In this document: piece by piece, positions 17,008 to 25,165 of the stretch
Position numbering within the stretch: the stretch's first letter is position 1
Layout of the letters: every line of letters begins with the position of its first letter
Assembly: GCF_017874315.1 (NCBI RefSeq)
Contig: NZ_JAGGLG010000008.1
Coordinates: forward strand, 62,001 to 126,000
Origin: Symbiobacterium terraclitae
GTDB lineage: Bacteria > Bacillota > Sulfobacillia > Symbiobacteriales > Symbiobacteriaceae
Reading direction: 5' to 3'
DNA length: 64,000 nucleotides
Translations under genes and position numbers: made by a program
Notes under the pieces: generated by a model
Databases searched by the model: none
What the model was told of the DNA's origin: nothing
The model's input: the letters and a program-made list of their open reading frames with translations, nothing else

Positions 17008-19438
17008 GCGGCTGGGCCTGTTCTACCTGGGACGCAACTACGACCCGGAACGGCAGCAGCCCACCGATGAGCTCACGCTCTACAACGCCCGGGACCTGAC
17101 CACCCATGCGATCTGCGTGGGCATGACGGGCAGCGGCAAGACCGGCCTCTGCATCACCCTGCTGGAAGAGGCAGCCATCGACGAGATTCCGGCGATCGTC
17201 ATCGACCCGAAGGGCGACATCGCCAACCTGCTGCTCACCTTCCCGGACCTGCGCCCCGAGGACTTTGCGCCCTGGGTCGATGAGGACGAGGCCCGCCGCC
17301 AGGGGCGCACCGTACAGGAGTATGCGGCCCAGCAGGCGTCCCTGTGGGAGGAGGGGCTGCGGGAGTGGGGGCAGGGTCCCGAGCGGATCCGCAGGCTGCG
17401 CGCAAGCGCCGATTTTGCCATCTACACGCCGGCCAGCAGCGCCGGCATCCCGGTCTCGGTCCTGGGCTCCTTCGCCGCCCCGCCGGCCGCCGTGCTCGAG
17501 GACGCGGAGGCGCTCCGAGAGCGGGTGACCGCCACCGCCAGCAGCCTGCTGGCCCTGCTGGGCATCGAAGGGGACCCCAACCTCAGCCGGGAGCACCTGC
17601 TCATCGCCCGGATCCTGGACCACAACTGGCGGGCCGGGCAGAGCCTGGACCTGATCGCGCTGATCCAGCAGATCCAGTCGCCGCCCTTCGACCGGGTGGG
17701 CGCCCTCGAACTTAACGCCTTCTATCCCGCCGCAGAACGCTTTGCCCTGGCGATGAAGCTGAACACCCTCATCGCCTCGCCCGGCTTCGAGGCCTGGCTG
17801 ACGGGCGTGCCGCTGGAGATCGATCAGCTGCTCTACACGCCGCAGGGCAAGCCCAGGGTCGCCATCTTCTCGATTGCCCACCTGGGCGATGCGGAGCGGA
17901 TGTTCTTCGTGTCGCTCCTGCTCGAGCAGGTCCTGGGCTGGATGCGGGCCCAGCCCGGCACCAGCTCCCTCAGGGCGCTGCTGTACATCGACGAACTGTT
18001 CGGCTACCTGCCGCCCGGGTCCAACCCGCCGTCCAAACGGCCGCTGCTCACGCTGCTCAAGCAGGCCCGGGCCTTCGGGCTGGGCGTCGTGCTGGCCACG
18101 CAGAACCCGGTCGACCTGGACTACAAGGCCATCTCCAACGCCGGCACCTGGTTCATCGGCCGCCTGCAGACCGAGCGGGACAAGCAGCGCCTCATGGACG
18201 GGCTGGAGAGCGCCGACGGCGGCCTGCCCCGTGCCGAGCTGGAGCGGCTGCTCTCGCACCTCGGCAACCGGGTGTTCCTGCTGCACAACGTCCATGCCGA
18301 CGGGCCGGTCCTCTTCACCGCCCGCTGGGCGATGTCCTACCTGCGGGGCCCGCTGACCCGGCAGCAGATCCAGCGGCTGATGGATCCCTACAAGGCGGCG
18401 CAGGCCGCCGCGCCCGCAGGCGGGGTTCCTGCGGCGGCGAGCAGGACAGCCGCTGCCGGCGGGCCTGTCGCGGCCCCCCACCCCCCGTCCGGTGCGTCGG
18501 GTGCCGCCCGCCCGGTCCTTCCGCCCGATGTGCCCCAGTACTATGCCCCGCTGCGCCGGCGGCCACCGTCGGCCGGCTCCGTGGAGTACCGGCCCTACTG
18601 TCTGGGGGCGGCACGGGTGCGGGTCTACGACCGGAAGGCGGGGGTCGACGAGACGCAGGACGTCCTGCTCGTGGCGCCCCTGCGCGACGGCGTGCTCCCG
18701 CTCTCGTGGGAGGAGGCGGAGAGGCCCGCCTTCGCACTGGACGACCTGGATCGTGAGCCCCCGGCCGATGGGTCGTACGGTCCGCTGCCCCCCGAGGCCG
18801 CGAGTGCCCGCAGCTACACCCGGTGGAAGAACGAGCTGATCAGCGAGCTGCCCAGGCTGCACGGGGTCCCCCTCTTCAGGAGCCCCTCGCTGGGCCTGGT
18901 CTCCGCGCCGGGCGAATCCGAGCGGGAGTTCCGCCTGCGGGTGCAGACCCGCGCCCGGGAGCAGCGCGATGCCAAGATGGACGCCCTGCGGAACCGCTAC
19001 GCCAGCAAGCTGCGGACGCTGGAGGACCGGCTCCGGCGGGCCGAGGAGCGGTACCAGAAGGAAGTGCAGGAGTCCCGCAGCGAGCTGTTCAACACAGCCC
19101 TCTCGGTGGGATCGAGCCTGCTGCGAGCCCTCACCGGCAGCCGCTCGATCACACAGGCGACCACGGCCGGCCGGTCGGTGAGCAGGGCCTGGCAGCAGCA
19201 GCAGGATGTCAGCCGGGCGGCCTCGAACGTCGAGGCGGTGCGGGCGCAGATCGCCGAGCTCGAGGCGGAGCTGGAGCGGGAGGCACGGGCGGTCGAGGAG
19301 CAGTTCCAGGCCATGGCGCACGAGGTGGAACCGATCACGATCCGGCCCGGCAAGGCCAACATCGATGTCCGGCTGGTGGCGCTGGTCTGGATGCCCTTTG
19401 GCCGGGACGAGTCGGGCGCCCCCGTGCCGCTCTGGTAG
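16994..19438 (+). CDS. HerA-like (DUF87/DUF853) ATPase with C-terminal coiled coil
   Basis: An 814-residue protein of the HerA-FtsK superfamily. The Walker A is GMTGSGKTG (about residue 43), Walker B LLYIDELFGYLPP, and a sensor-like VVLATQNPVDLDYKA follows. Residues ~460-540 are Ala/Pro-rich and low in complexity. The last 250 residues form a charged coiled coil (LRTLEDRLRRAEERYQKEVQ and QIAELEAELEREARAVEEQF) ending in a conserved-looking PITIRPGKANIDVRLVALVW strand. HerA relatives pump or resect DNA, usually with nuclease partners; none of the NurA type is next door. Overlap with the metalloprotease gene and a closely spaced glycosylase-like gene point to a shared task. Confidence 0.85.
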   Translation: MADFERLGLFYLGRNYDPERQQPTDELTLYNARDLTTHAICVGMTGSGKTGLCITLLEEAAIDEIPAIVIDPKGDIANLLLTFPDLRPEDFAPWVDEDEARRQGRTVQEYAAQQASLWEEGLREWGQGPERIRRLRASADFAIYTPASSAGIPVSVLGSFAAPPAAVLEDAEALRERVTATASSLLALLGIEGDPNLSREHLLIARILDHNWRAGQSLDLIALIQQIQSPPFDRVGALELNAFYPAAERFALAMKLNTLIASPGFEAWLTGVPLEIDQLLYTPQGKPRVAIFSIAHLGDAERMFFVSLLLEQVLGWMRAQPGTSSLRALLYIDELFGYLPPGSNPPSKRPLLTLLKQARAFGLGVVLATQNPVDLDYKAISNAGTWFIGRLQTERDKQRLMDGLESADGGLPRAELERLLSHLGNRVFLLHNVHADGPVLFTARWAMSYLRGPLTRQQIQRLMDPYKAAQAAAPAGGVPAAASRTAAAGGPVAAPHPPSGASGAARPVLPPDVPQYYAPLRRRPPSAGSVEYRPYCLGAARVRVYDRKAGVDETQDVLLVAPLRDGVLPLSWEEAERPAFALDDLDREPPADGSYGPLPPEAASARSYTRWKNELISELPRLHGVPLFRSPSLGLVSAPGESEREFRLRVQTRAREQRDAKMDALRNRYASKLRTLEDRLRRAEERYQKEVQESRSELFNTALSVGSSLLRALTGSRSITQATTAGRSVSRAWQQQQDVSRAASNVEAVRAQIAELEAELEREARAVEEQFQAMAHEVEPITIRPGKANIDVRLVALVWMPFGRDESGAPVPLW

Positions 19439-19479
19439 CCAGATCTGCCGCAGGCCAACAGGGGAAGGGTGGATATGGG

Positions 19480-20469
19480 TTGAGCGCGATCATCGAGGTC
19501 AAGGGGCTGCGCAAGGAGTTCAAGGTGGCCCGCCGGAAGGAGGGCGCCTTCGCGGCGCTGCGGACGCTCTTCTCCCGCGAGTTCGACACCAAGGTGGCCG
19601 TCAACGACGTCTCCTTCACCATCCAGCCCGGCGAGCTTGTGGGCTACATCGGGCCCAATGGGGCCGGCAAGTCGACCACCATCAAGATCCTGACCGGCAT
19701 CCTCGTGCCCACGGCGGGGGAGGTGCGGGTGCGGGGGTTGGTGCCGTATCACCGGCGGGTGGAGAACGCCCGCCAGATCGGCGTGGTCTTCGGCCAGCGC
19801 ACGCAGCTCTGGTGGGACCTGCCGACCATCGAGTCGTTCCAGCTGCTGCAGCACATCTACAAGGTTCCCAAGGAGCGGTACCAGCGCAACATGGACCGGT
19901 TCCGGGAGCTGCTGGGCCTGGACGAGTTCCTGAACACCCCGGTGCGGCAGCTCTCGCTGGGCCAGCGGATGCGCGCCGACCTGGCCGCGGCCCTGCTGCA
20001 CGACCCGGAGGTCGTCTACCTGGACGAGCCCACCATCGGCCTGGACGTGGTGGCCAAGGAGAAGATCCGGGACTTCATCCGGGCCATCAACCGGGAGCGG
20101 GGCGTGACGGTGATCCTGACCACCCACGACATGCAGGACATCGAGAAGATCTGCGAGCGCATGATCCTGATCGACCGCGGCACGGTGATCTACGACGGAC
20201 CGGTGGCGCAGATCAAGGAGCGGTTCGGCAAGCAGCGGACGCTGGTCGTGGACCTGGAGCCCAACGGCCAGCTGCCGGAAGTTGCGGTGGAGGGGGCGGA
20301 GGTGGTCCGCCGGGAGGCGAACCGGATCTGGCTGCGCTTCAACCGGGACGAGCTCTCGGCCAGCGAGCTGATCTCCCGGGTCTCGGCCCGCTACGCCATC
20401 CGCGACCTGACGGTGGAGGAGCCGGAGATCGAAGGGATCATCTCCCGCATCTACCAGGAAGGGATATAG
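19480..20469 (+). CDS. ABC transporter ATP-binding protein (ABC-2 exporter type), orphan
   Basis: A 329-residue ATPase with Walker A GPNGAGKST, signature LSLGQRMR and Walker B VVYLDEPT, then a C-terminal regulatory part (residues ~240-329). The N-terminal insertion (KVARRKEGAFAALRTLFSRE) is characteristic of ATPases that pair with two DUF990-type ABC-2 permeases. Those permease genes are absent: the stop is followed by tandem repeats and a terminator. The TTG start is the only in-frame start with nearby purines. The protein may have lost its permeases or work with ones elsewhere. It lies 41 nt after the HerA-like gene. Confidence 0.88.
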   Translation: MSAIIEVKGLRKEFKVARRKEGAFAALRTLFSREFDTKVAVNDVSFTIQPGELVGYIGPNGAGKSTTIKILTGILVPTAGEVRVRGLVPYHRRVENARQIGVVFGQRTQLWWDLPTIESFQLLQHIYKVPKERYQRNMDRFRELLGLDEFLNTPVRQLSLGQRMRADLAAALLHDPEVVYLDEPTIGLDVVAKEKIRDFIRAINRERGVTVILTTHDMQDIEKICERMILIDRGTVIYDGPVAQIKERFGKQRTLVVDLEPNGQLPEVAVEGAEVVRREANRIWLRFNRDELSASELISRVSARYAIRDLTVEEPEIEGIISRIYQEGI

Positions 20470-20620
20470 CGCGGGATCCAGGGCATCCGCGGGTGCAGCG
20501 ACCAGGAAGGGATACGGCTCGGGATCCAGGGCAAGCCTCGGATGCAACTGCCAGGAAGGGATACAGCTCGGGATCCAGGGAGTCCGCGGGTACAGCTGCT
20601 CGGAAGGGCTGCAGCCCGGG
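20454..20620 (+). repeat. 48-bp direct tandem repeats at the 3' end of the ABC ATPase gene
   Basis: Three units beginning CCAGGAAGGGATA start at 20454, 20502 and 20551 (48, 49 and 48 bp). A degenerate fourth begins near 20599. Each contains the same GGGATCCAGGG core. The first unit includes the last codons and stop of the ATPase gene, so the array seems to have grown from the gene end. Confidence 0.85.
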
Positions 20621-20652
20621 GTCGTGGGCATCGCGGCGGCACGCGCAAGACG

Positions 20653-20692
20653 GGGGCTGCCCCGGCAGAGGTCTCTCTGCGGGGGCAGCCCC
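20653..20692. terminator. Strong bidirectional terminator
   Basis: GGGGCTGCCCC pairs with GGGGCAGCCCC, and inside it GCAGAG pairs with CTCTGC, giving 17 bp with one internal mismatch and a 4-nt loop. It sits between the converging ABC ATPase and GIY-YIG-like genes. Confidence 0.85.
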
Positions 20693-20715
20693 TGAAATGT
20701 CCTGTGGTCTGCCGC

Positions 20716-21117
20716 CTAGTATGGATTGCAGGCGATGCCCTCCACGTCGGGCACCTGCTCGGGCGAGTTGCAGGCGGGCCGGTAGTACTCGAAGAGGCTC
20801 CGCACGCAGCCCTTGCGCTCGGTCTCGTCGGCCACCACGGCGTAGGAGTAGGCCACCTCGTCCGTGGCGATGCGCGCCTTGGCACACGGGCTGATGCCGG
20901 CGGCCTGCGGATCGCCCTCCACGATGGTGCCCATGTAGGCCAGCAGCGTGCTGTACAGGTTGCTCGCCTGGCCCACGTAGAAGACCTCCCATGCGCCGTC
21001 GGCCAGGCGCGCGTGCAGCTTGAAAACGCCGGGCTTCTGCGGAACGTCTACAATGTCGAGGGGATGGGCGAACCGCCCGCCCTTCCAGTCCAGCCCCAGG
21101 ATGGTCATCCAAGCCAC
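20716..21117 (-). CDS. GIY-YIG-like domain protein, probably catalytically degenerate
   Basis: A 133-residue protein whose residues ~28-60 (PGVFKL...FYVGQASNL) match the start of a GIY-YIG domain (GVY followed by YVGxSxNL). The catalytic Arg usually found in the next helix is not at its place (NLYSTLLAYM), so nuclease activity is doubtful. Four cysteines lie in the C-terminal half (SPCAKA, GCVRS, ACNSPEQ, ACNPY) and may bind metal. The GTG start has AAAGGGGAG 6 nt upstream. It stands alone between two terminators. It could equally be a divergent DNA-binding protein. Confidence 0.6.
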   Translation of the reverse strand: MAWMTILGLDWKGGRFAHPLDIVDVPQKPGVFKLHARLADGAWEVFYVGQASNLYSTLLAYMGTIVEGDPQAAGISPCAKARIATDEVAYSYAVVADETERKGCVRSLFEYYRPACNSPEQVPDVEGIACNPY

Positions 21118-21407
21118 GGGTTGCTCCCCTTTCGCGCAGGGTCTTCGCGACGATTCCGTCCTACTTGGTGACTATTTCACCACGCACCATTGGCCTGTAT
21201 CGTAGCACAAACTGCCCATTCCGTCCAGAGGAGGCGGCTCGCAGGCGCCAGACGATGGCAGCCTGCCGGGGAAGGGAGAACAGGCGAAAGCGGCGAATCC
21301 AGCCTCGGTTCCCTCTAAGTCTTGATGGTGTATGCTTTGATAATGCTTGCCCGACGCCGCGTCGTGGAACCCATGGCGCCGCGGGCTCTGCCAGGGGAGT
21401 TATGCGT

Positions 21408-22559
21408 GTGAAGCGTGCGCTGATATGGCCTGTGCTGCTTATGATCCTGGTCGGCTGCACCGCCCTTTCCGCCGTGCCGGCGGACGGGCCGGGCAGCGGC
21501 CCGCCTGCGGAGGGGCCGGCGGATCCCGGCGCAGCGCCCGTGACGGGATCCGGTGCCGGGGACGCCGAAGCACCTGGTTCGACGGCCGGTCCGGAGCCCG
21601 GCGGCTCTGCCGGCGAACCGGGGACCGCGCCCGGCGACGACCGCCAGGTGACCATCACGTTCGTGGGGGACATCATGCTGGGCCGCATTCCGGGCGAGCA
21701 CATCGCCAGGGGCGAGGATCCTTTCGCCGGCGTGGCCGACGTGCTGACCCAGGCCGACCTGACCGTCGGCAACCTGGAGTGCGTCATGTCCACACTGGGA
21801 GAGCCCATCCCCAAGTGGTTCAACCTCCGCTGCGACCCGAGCGCCGTGACGGTGCTGGCCCGGTACATGGACGCCGTCTCCGTGGCGAACAACCACTCCG
21901 GCGACTACGGCAAGGAGGCCTTCGTCGATCAGCTCCAGCAGCTGAGGGCGGGCGGGGTGCCCTACTTCGGCGGCGGCATGAACTTCGCCGAGGCGCACCA
22001 GCCGCTGATCCTGGAGCGGAACGGCCTCAAGGTGGCGCTCCTGGGCTACAACAACGTGGAGCTGCGCAGCTACGAGGCCGGCCCCGACACGCCCGGGCTC
22101 GCCTGGATCGAGCTGGACCAGCTGGCCGCGGACGTGCGGTCGGCCAGGGAGCAGGCCGACATCGTGGTGGTCTACCCGCACTGGGGCTACGACTACATGC
22201 CCTGGCACGCCGAGGACCAGGCTGAGATCGCCCGGGTGGCCATCGACGCGGGGGCCGACCTGGTGGTGGGCACCCACCCGCACGTGACGCAGCCCGTGGA
22301 GATCTACAACGACCGGCTGATCGCCTACAGCCTGGGCAACTTCATCTTCGACGACTTCGTGGATGTGGGCCCCGAGCTGGACGAGCCGTCCCGCATCAGC
22401 TGGGTCCTGACCGTGACCCTGGGCCGGGACGGCATCAGCCGCTGGGAGACGCGGGTGGCCCGAACGGACGACCGCGGCTTCCCGCAGTGGCTGGAGGGGG
22501 TCGCCTCGCCGTGCAGCGACGGGGCGCCCGAAGAGGGGTACCTCTGCTACCCGGGCTAG
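21408..22559 (+). CDS. CapA/PgsA-family metallophosphatase-like lipoprotein
   Basis: A 383-residue protein with a signal peptide and lipobox LVGC, then a Gly/Pro/Ala-rich linker (residues ~25-80), then a CapA domain of calcineurin-like fold. Motifs seen are FVGDIMLGR, NLECVMS, VANNHSGDYG and GTHPHVTQP. CapA proteins act in poly-gamma-glutamate capsule export; lone copies like this one, without capB or capC, are common and their role is unclear. GTG 21408 has GGGGAG 8 nt away; an ATG at 21402 would be only 2 nt from it. A 16-bp terminator follows. Confidence 0.87.
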   Translation: MKRALIWPVLLMILVGCTALSAVPADGPGSGPPAEGPADPGAAPVTGSGAGDAEAPGSTAGPEPGGSAGEPGTAPGDDRQVTITFVGDIMLGRIPGEHIARGEDPFAGVADVLTQADLTVGNLECVMSTLGEPIPKWFNLRCDPSAVTVLARYMDAVSVANNHSGDYGKEAFVDQLQQLRAGGVPYFGGGMNFAEAHQPLILERNGLKVALLGYNNVELRSYEAGPDTPGLAWIELDQLAADVRSAREQADIVVVYPHWGYDYMPWHAEDQAEIARVAIDAGADLVVGTHPHVTQPVEIYNDRLIAYSLGNFIFDDFVDVGPELDEPSRISWVLTVTLGRDGISRWETRVARTDDRGFPQWLEGVASPCSDGAPEEGYLCYPG

Positions 22560-22606
22560 AAGGCTGGCGGATCAGTGTGTAATCACCGTTGTCCAATCGT
22601 GTGTCT

Positions 22607-22647
22607 GGTGGGCTGCAGGCGCCCGTGGGTGGCGCCGGCAGCCCACC
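22607..22647 (+). terminator. Terminator of the CapA gene
   Basis: GGTGGGCTGC pairs with GCAGCCCACC and, after one mismatch, GGCGCC with GGCGCC, around a 7-nt loop. Confidence 0.75.
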
Positions 22648-22712
22648 TCGTCGCTGCGGGACCGTCCGTCGCCTCCGCGGGGCAGAATAACGCCGGAAGG
22701 AGGCGATGGGCC

Positions 22713-22961
22713 ATGACGCGTGCAGAGGCGCTGGAGCGGCTCAAGTTCCTGTACGACCAGGTGCACCAGACGGCGGAGCGGCAGGAGCACCTGCAGGCGC
22801 GCCTGCCGCTGGATATCGAGCCCCAGTCGCTGAACTACGACGAGGATCTGGAGCGATTGCGCGGGGAGTACAACCGGTTGGTGCAGGCGGCAGAGGCCGA
22901 GGGGATCCTCTCCGCCGCCGACCTGGAGCAGCAGGGCCTCCCTGCCCGCATGGAATCCTGA
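22713..22961 (+). CDS. Small coiled-coil protein, unknown
   Basis: An 82-residue, highly charged and almost wholly helical protein (RLKFLYDQVHQTAERQEHLQ and DLERLRGEYNRLVQAAEAEG), probably a short coiled coil. GGAAGGAGG stands 9 nt before ATG 22713, an excellent site. A perfect short hairpin follows the stop. No family recognised; such proteins occur in sporulating Firmicutes, but nothing here ties it to spores. Confidence 0.65.
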   Translation: MTRAEALERLKFLYDQVHQTAERQEHLQARLPLDIEPQSLNYDEDLERLRGEYNRLVQAAEAEGILSAADLEQQGLPARMES

Positions 22962-22963
22962 GC

Positions 22964-22982
22964 GCGCACCGCTGCGGTGCGC
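22964..22982. terminator. Short hairpin between converging genes
   Basis: GCGCACCG pairs with CGGTGCGC around a 3-nt loop, directly after the small coiled-coil gene and 35 nt past the end of the convergent hypothetical gene. Confidence 0.5.
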
Positions 22983-23017
22983 AGCCCACAGCCCCGGATC
23001 TGGCGATGCGCCGGCGC

Positions 23018-23626
23018 CTACCCGAGCTGAATCGGCAGATCGAGCGCGATGGCGGAGCGGCAGAGCCGCGTGAGGGCGTACCAGACGCCCACGGGCCCCC
23101 CGAGGGCGGCGATCTCCTCATCGTCCTCGGGCAGCGCCCGCGCCCGGGCCATCGCCGCGGGGAACCGCTCGGCCAGGACCGGCTCCAGGGCGGTCAGCTC
23201 GGCCAGCAGGGCGACGGCCGAGCCCAGCGAGAGATCGCCCAGCACGAAGGACTGGGGGAAGTCGTAGGGGACGTAGAGGCCCGAGTCGCCGGCGTGGTTG
23301 ATCAGGTGGTTGAACTGGAGCCCGGCCTTCACCCGCCCCTCCTGGTAGTCCGCGACGGAGTGGCCGTGCTGTGCCGCGGCCAGCGCACGCAGGGCCTCCA
23401 GGTCGTCCATGGTCCCGACGACCGCCGACGGCCCTTCTTCGGTGCGCGGCTCGGCGAGGTGGGTCTCCAGGAAGTACAGCAGGTTCAGCGCCTCGTCGAT
23501 CGCGCGGGCCCTCTCCCGGTCTTCGAGCTGCATGAGGGCCAGCTCCTCGGGGTCCTCCTCGCCGGTGGTCAGGCGGTAGCTCTCGATGGTCAGGACCAGC
23601 GGGGCGACGGCAGCTAGAATTTCCAA
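23018..23626 (-). CDS. Conserved-looking helical protein of the ureohydrolase operon, unknown
   Basis: A 202-residue acidic, helical soluble protein with no membrane segment or metal motif that I recognise. It starts with TTG, supported by AAAGGAA 8-9 nt upstream, and lies 22 nt after the ureohydrolase gene on the same strand, so the two are cotranscribed. Its segments DYQEGRVKAGLQFNHLIN and YVPYDFPQSFVLGDLSLGSA look ordered rather than random. A role in polyamine or arginine metabolism is only inferred from the neighbour. Confidence 0.7.
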   Translation of the reverse strand: MEILAAVAPLVLTIESYRLTTGEEDPEELALMQLEDRERARAIDEALNLLYFLETHLAEPRTEEGPSAVVGTMDDLEALRALAAAQHGHSVADYQEGRVKAGLQFNHLINHAGDSGLYVPYDFPQSFVLGDLSLGSAVALLAELTALEPVLAERFPAAMARARALPEDDEEIAALGGPVGVWYALTRLCRSAIALDLPIQLG

Positions 23627-23648
23627 GGGTGTTGCGCTTCCTTTCTGC

Positions 23649-24548
23649 TCAGAACGGATGGGGCGACGCCATCGGCCACTGGTGCGCGTCGGACGCCTCG
23701 CGGTCGCACCGGCTCCAGGCGCCGAGCGCGGCCTCGAGCACCGCGCAGGCCAGGCGGTTGGTGAGGCCGCCGGCGTCCCGGTCGGGGTGATACTCGACCA
23801 GGTCCATGGCGATCAGGTTCCGTCCGCGGACGATGGCCTTCACCAGGTCGACGGCCTCATCCCGGGTGAAGCCGCCGGGCACTGGCGTCATCGTGCCGGG
23901 GGCATCAGCCGGGTCGACGGAGTCGATGTCGAAGGAGAGGAAGACGTTGGGCCGCAGCCCGGCCAGGATCTGCTCCCTCCGGGCCCTGACCTCGGCGGGC
24001 GTGAGCACCTCGACCCGCTTTGCGGCCAGGAGGCGCCGCTCGCCCGGATCCAGATCGCGGATGCCCCAGAGGTGCAGCCGGTCCGGCGTGATGACCCGGC
24101 CCAGGGCGTCCGGCAGGAGGCCGGCGGCCAGCGAGAGCACCATGCCGTGGGGGTTGCCCGTGGGCGAGGTCTCGATGGTGTTGAAGTCGCCGTGGGCGTC
24201 GACCCAGACCACGTCAAAGTCGTCGCCAAGCTCTGCCAGGGCCATGATGGTGCCCAGCGAGGTGGAGTGGTCGCCGCCGATGGTGAGGAGCAGGTCGCCG
24301 GGCCGGGTGACCCGGAGCCAGTGATCCCGCTGCCGCCGGGCGGCCTCGACCACCTTCGCCACGCGGGTGGGAGCCGGGTCGGAGGTGAGCCCGGGCGGCA
24401 CGGCCATGTCGCCGTGGTCGACGACGTGGGGGTCGTGGCGCCGGAGCGCCTGCAGCAGGCCGGAAGCCCGCAGCGCCTCGGGCCCGTGGCGCACGGCGCT
24501 GCGCGGAAGGCCGAGAGTGGTGGGAAAGCCGAGTACGTGTATGGTCAT
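23649..24548 (-). CDS. Ureohydrolase (arginase/agmatinase family)
   Basis: A 299-residue binuclear manganese enzyme. The metal motifs are GGDHS (near residue 90), DAHGDFN (near 117) and SFDIDSVDP (near 210), all intact. It hydrolyses arginine, agmatine or a related guanidino compound to urea. Overall length and the SVDP motif fit arginase slightly better than agmatinase, but this cannot be settled by eye. It is first in a two-gene operon. A perfect AT-rich dyad lies 47-64 bp before its start codon and looks like an arginine-type operator. Confidence 0.88.
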   Translation of the reverse strand: MTIHVLGFPTTLGLPRSAVRHGPEALRASGLLQALRRHDPHVVDHGDMAVPPGLTSDPAPTRVAKVVEAARRQRDHWLRVTRPGDLLLTIGGDHSTSLGTIMALAELGDDFDVVWVDAHGDFNTIETSPTGNPHGMVLSLAAGLLPDALGRVITPDRLHLWGIRDLDPGERRLLAAKRVEVLTPAEVRARREQILAGLRPNVFLSFDIDSVDPADAPGTMTPVPGGFTRDEAVDLVKAIVRGRNLIAMDLVEYHPDRDAGGLTNRLACAVLEAALGAWSRCDREASDAHQWPMASPHPF

Positions 24549-24594
24549 CGCGTGACTGCGCCCCCAGTATTCGAAAGAGTATATTCAATGTGGT

Positions 24595-24612
24595 ATATGC
24601 ACTTCTGCATAT
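24595..24612. promoter_or_regulatory. Perfect 18-bp dyad upstream of the ureohydrolase gene
   Basis: ATATGCA-CTTC-TGCATAT is a perfect 7-bp inverted repeat with a 4-nt spacer, in a locally AT-rich patch between the divergent ureohydrolase and spore-protein genes. Its size and AT-rich dyad form resemble ARG boxes bound by ArgR/AhrC, although the half-site is not the textbook one. Confidence 0.45.
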
Positions 24613-24693
24613 TCGTGTTCCACCGGGGCGATTCCTTCCCGATCGGTTATTGAATGGCTTCCGGGCGAAAGCTAGGGTCAGGAGGGTGGTCAG

Positions 24694-24939
24694 ATGCCGA
24701 AGAAGGCTAAGGGCACGGCGAACAAGGCCCGGCAGAAGAAGCCGAAGGAGCTGACGCCGCTGGACCGTCTGAAGCTGGAGATCGCACAGGAGCTGGGGCT
24801 GAGCGAGAAGATCGCCCGGGCCGGCTGGGCGGAGCTGACCGCTGCGGAGTCCGGCCGGCTGGGCGGCATCCTGAACCGGCGGCTGAAGGAGCTGCAGTGC
24901 GTCATCGGCCCCAAGGGCACGCTCATTCCCAGGGCATAG
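24694..24939 (+). CDS. Alpha/beta-type small acid-soluble spore protein
   Basis: An 81-residue protein with a lysine-rich N-terminus (residues 1-20) and a SASP alpha/beta domain. LKLEIAQELGL and SGRLGGILNRRL correspond to the family's conserved EIAQE and GxxGGxxxRR segments. These proteins coat spore DNA, protect it from UV and heat, and are degraded by the Gpr protease at germination. GGAGGGTGG precedes the ATG. A strong terminator follows, so it is monocistronic, as usual for ssp genes. A sigma-G promoter should lie in the 145-bp gap, but I could not assign one with confidence. Confidence 0.88.
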   Translation: MPKKAKGTANKARQKKPKELTPLDRLKLEIAQELGLSEKIARAGWAELTAAESGRLGGILNRRLKELQCVIGPKGTLIPRA

Positions 24940-24984
24940 GATGCCCCGGCCGTCCGGGCGCCGCCCGCGCACGGCGCCGGTGCG

Positions 24985-25015
24985 GACCCCCTGGCCGTTC
25001 CGCGGCCAGGGGGTC
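24985..25015 (+). terminator. Terminator of the spore-protein gene
   Basis: GACCCCCTGGCCG pairs perfectly with CGGCCAGGGGGTC (13 bp, 5-nt loop) and is followed by TGTCTGTC. Confidence 0.85.
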
Positions 25016-25165
25016 TGTCTGTCAGGCTCGTCGACCGCACATCAGGTTGGACTGAGCGACGGGCGAAAAAGTGTTGGCATTAGCCGATTAAGTTAGCGCG
25101 TGTGCCGGCGGCGGAGTCGCGCAGGGGGACGGGGCGGCACCTCCCATGGGCGCAGGGCGAGAGGA

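Noticed and set aside
16733-19438. HerA-like ATPase as part of a known defence system (HerA-NurA, HerA-SIR2 or HerA-DUF4297)
   Set aside because: No NurA, SIR2 or DUF4297 partner is adjacent; the neighbours are a glycosylase relative and a protease.
20454-20620. Tandem 48-bp units as a CRISPR array
   Set aside because: The units are directly contiguous without spacers, and the first overlaps a coding end; no cas genes are present.
21259-21345. Imperfect stem (GGGAGAAC...GGTTCCC) before capA as a riboswitch
   Set aside because: It lacks the conserved sequence elements of the cyclic dinucleotide and other classes that I could compare by memory.
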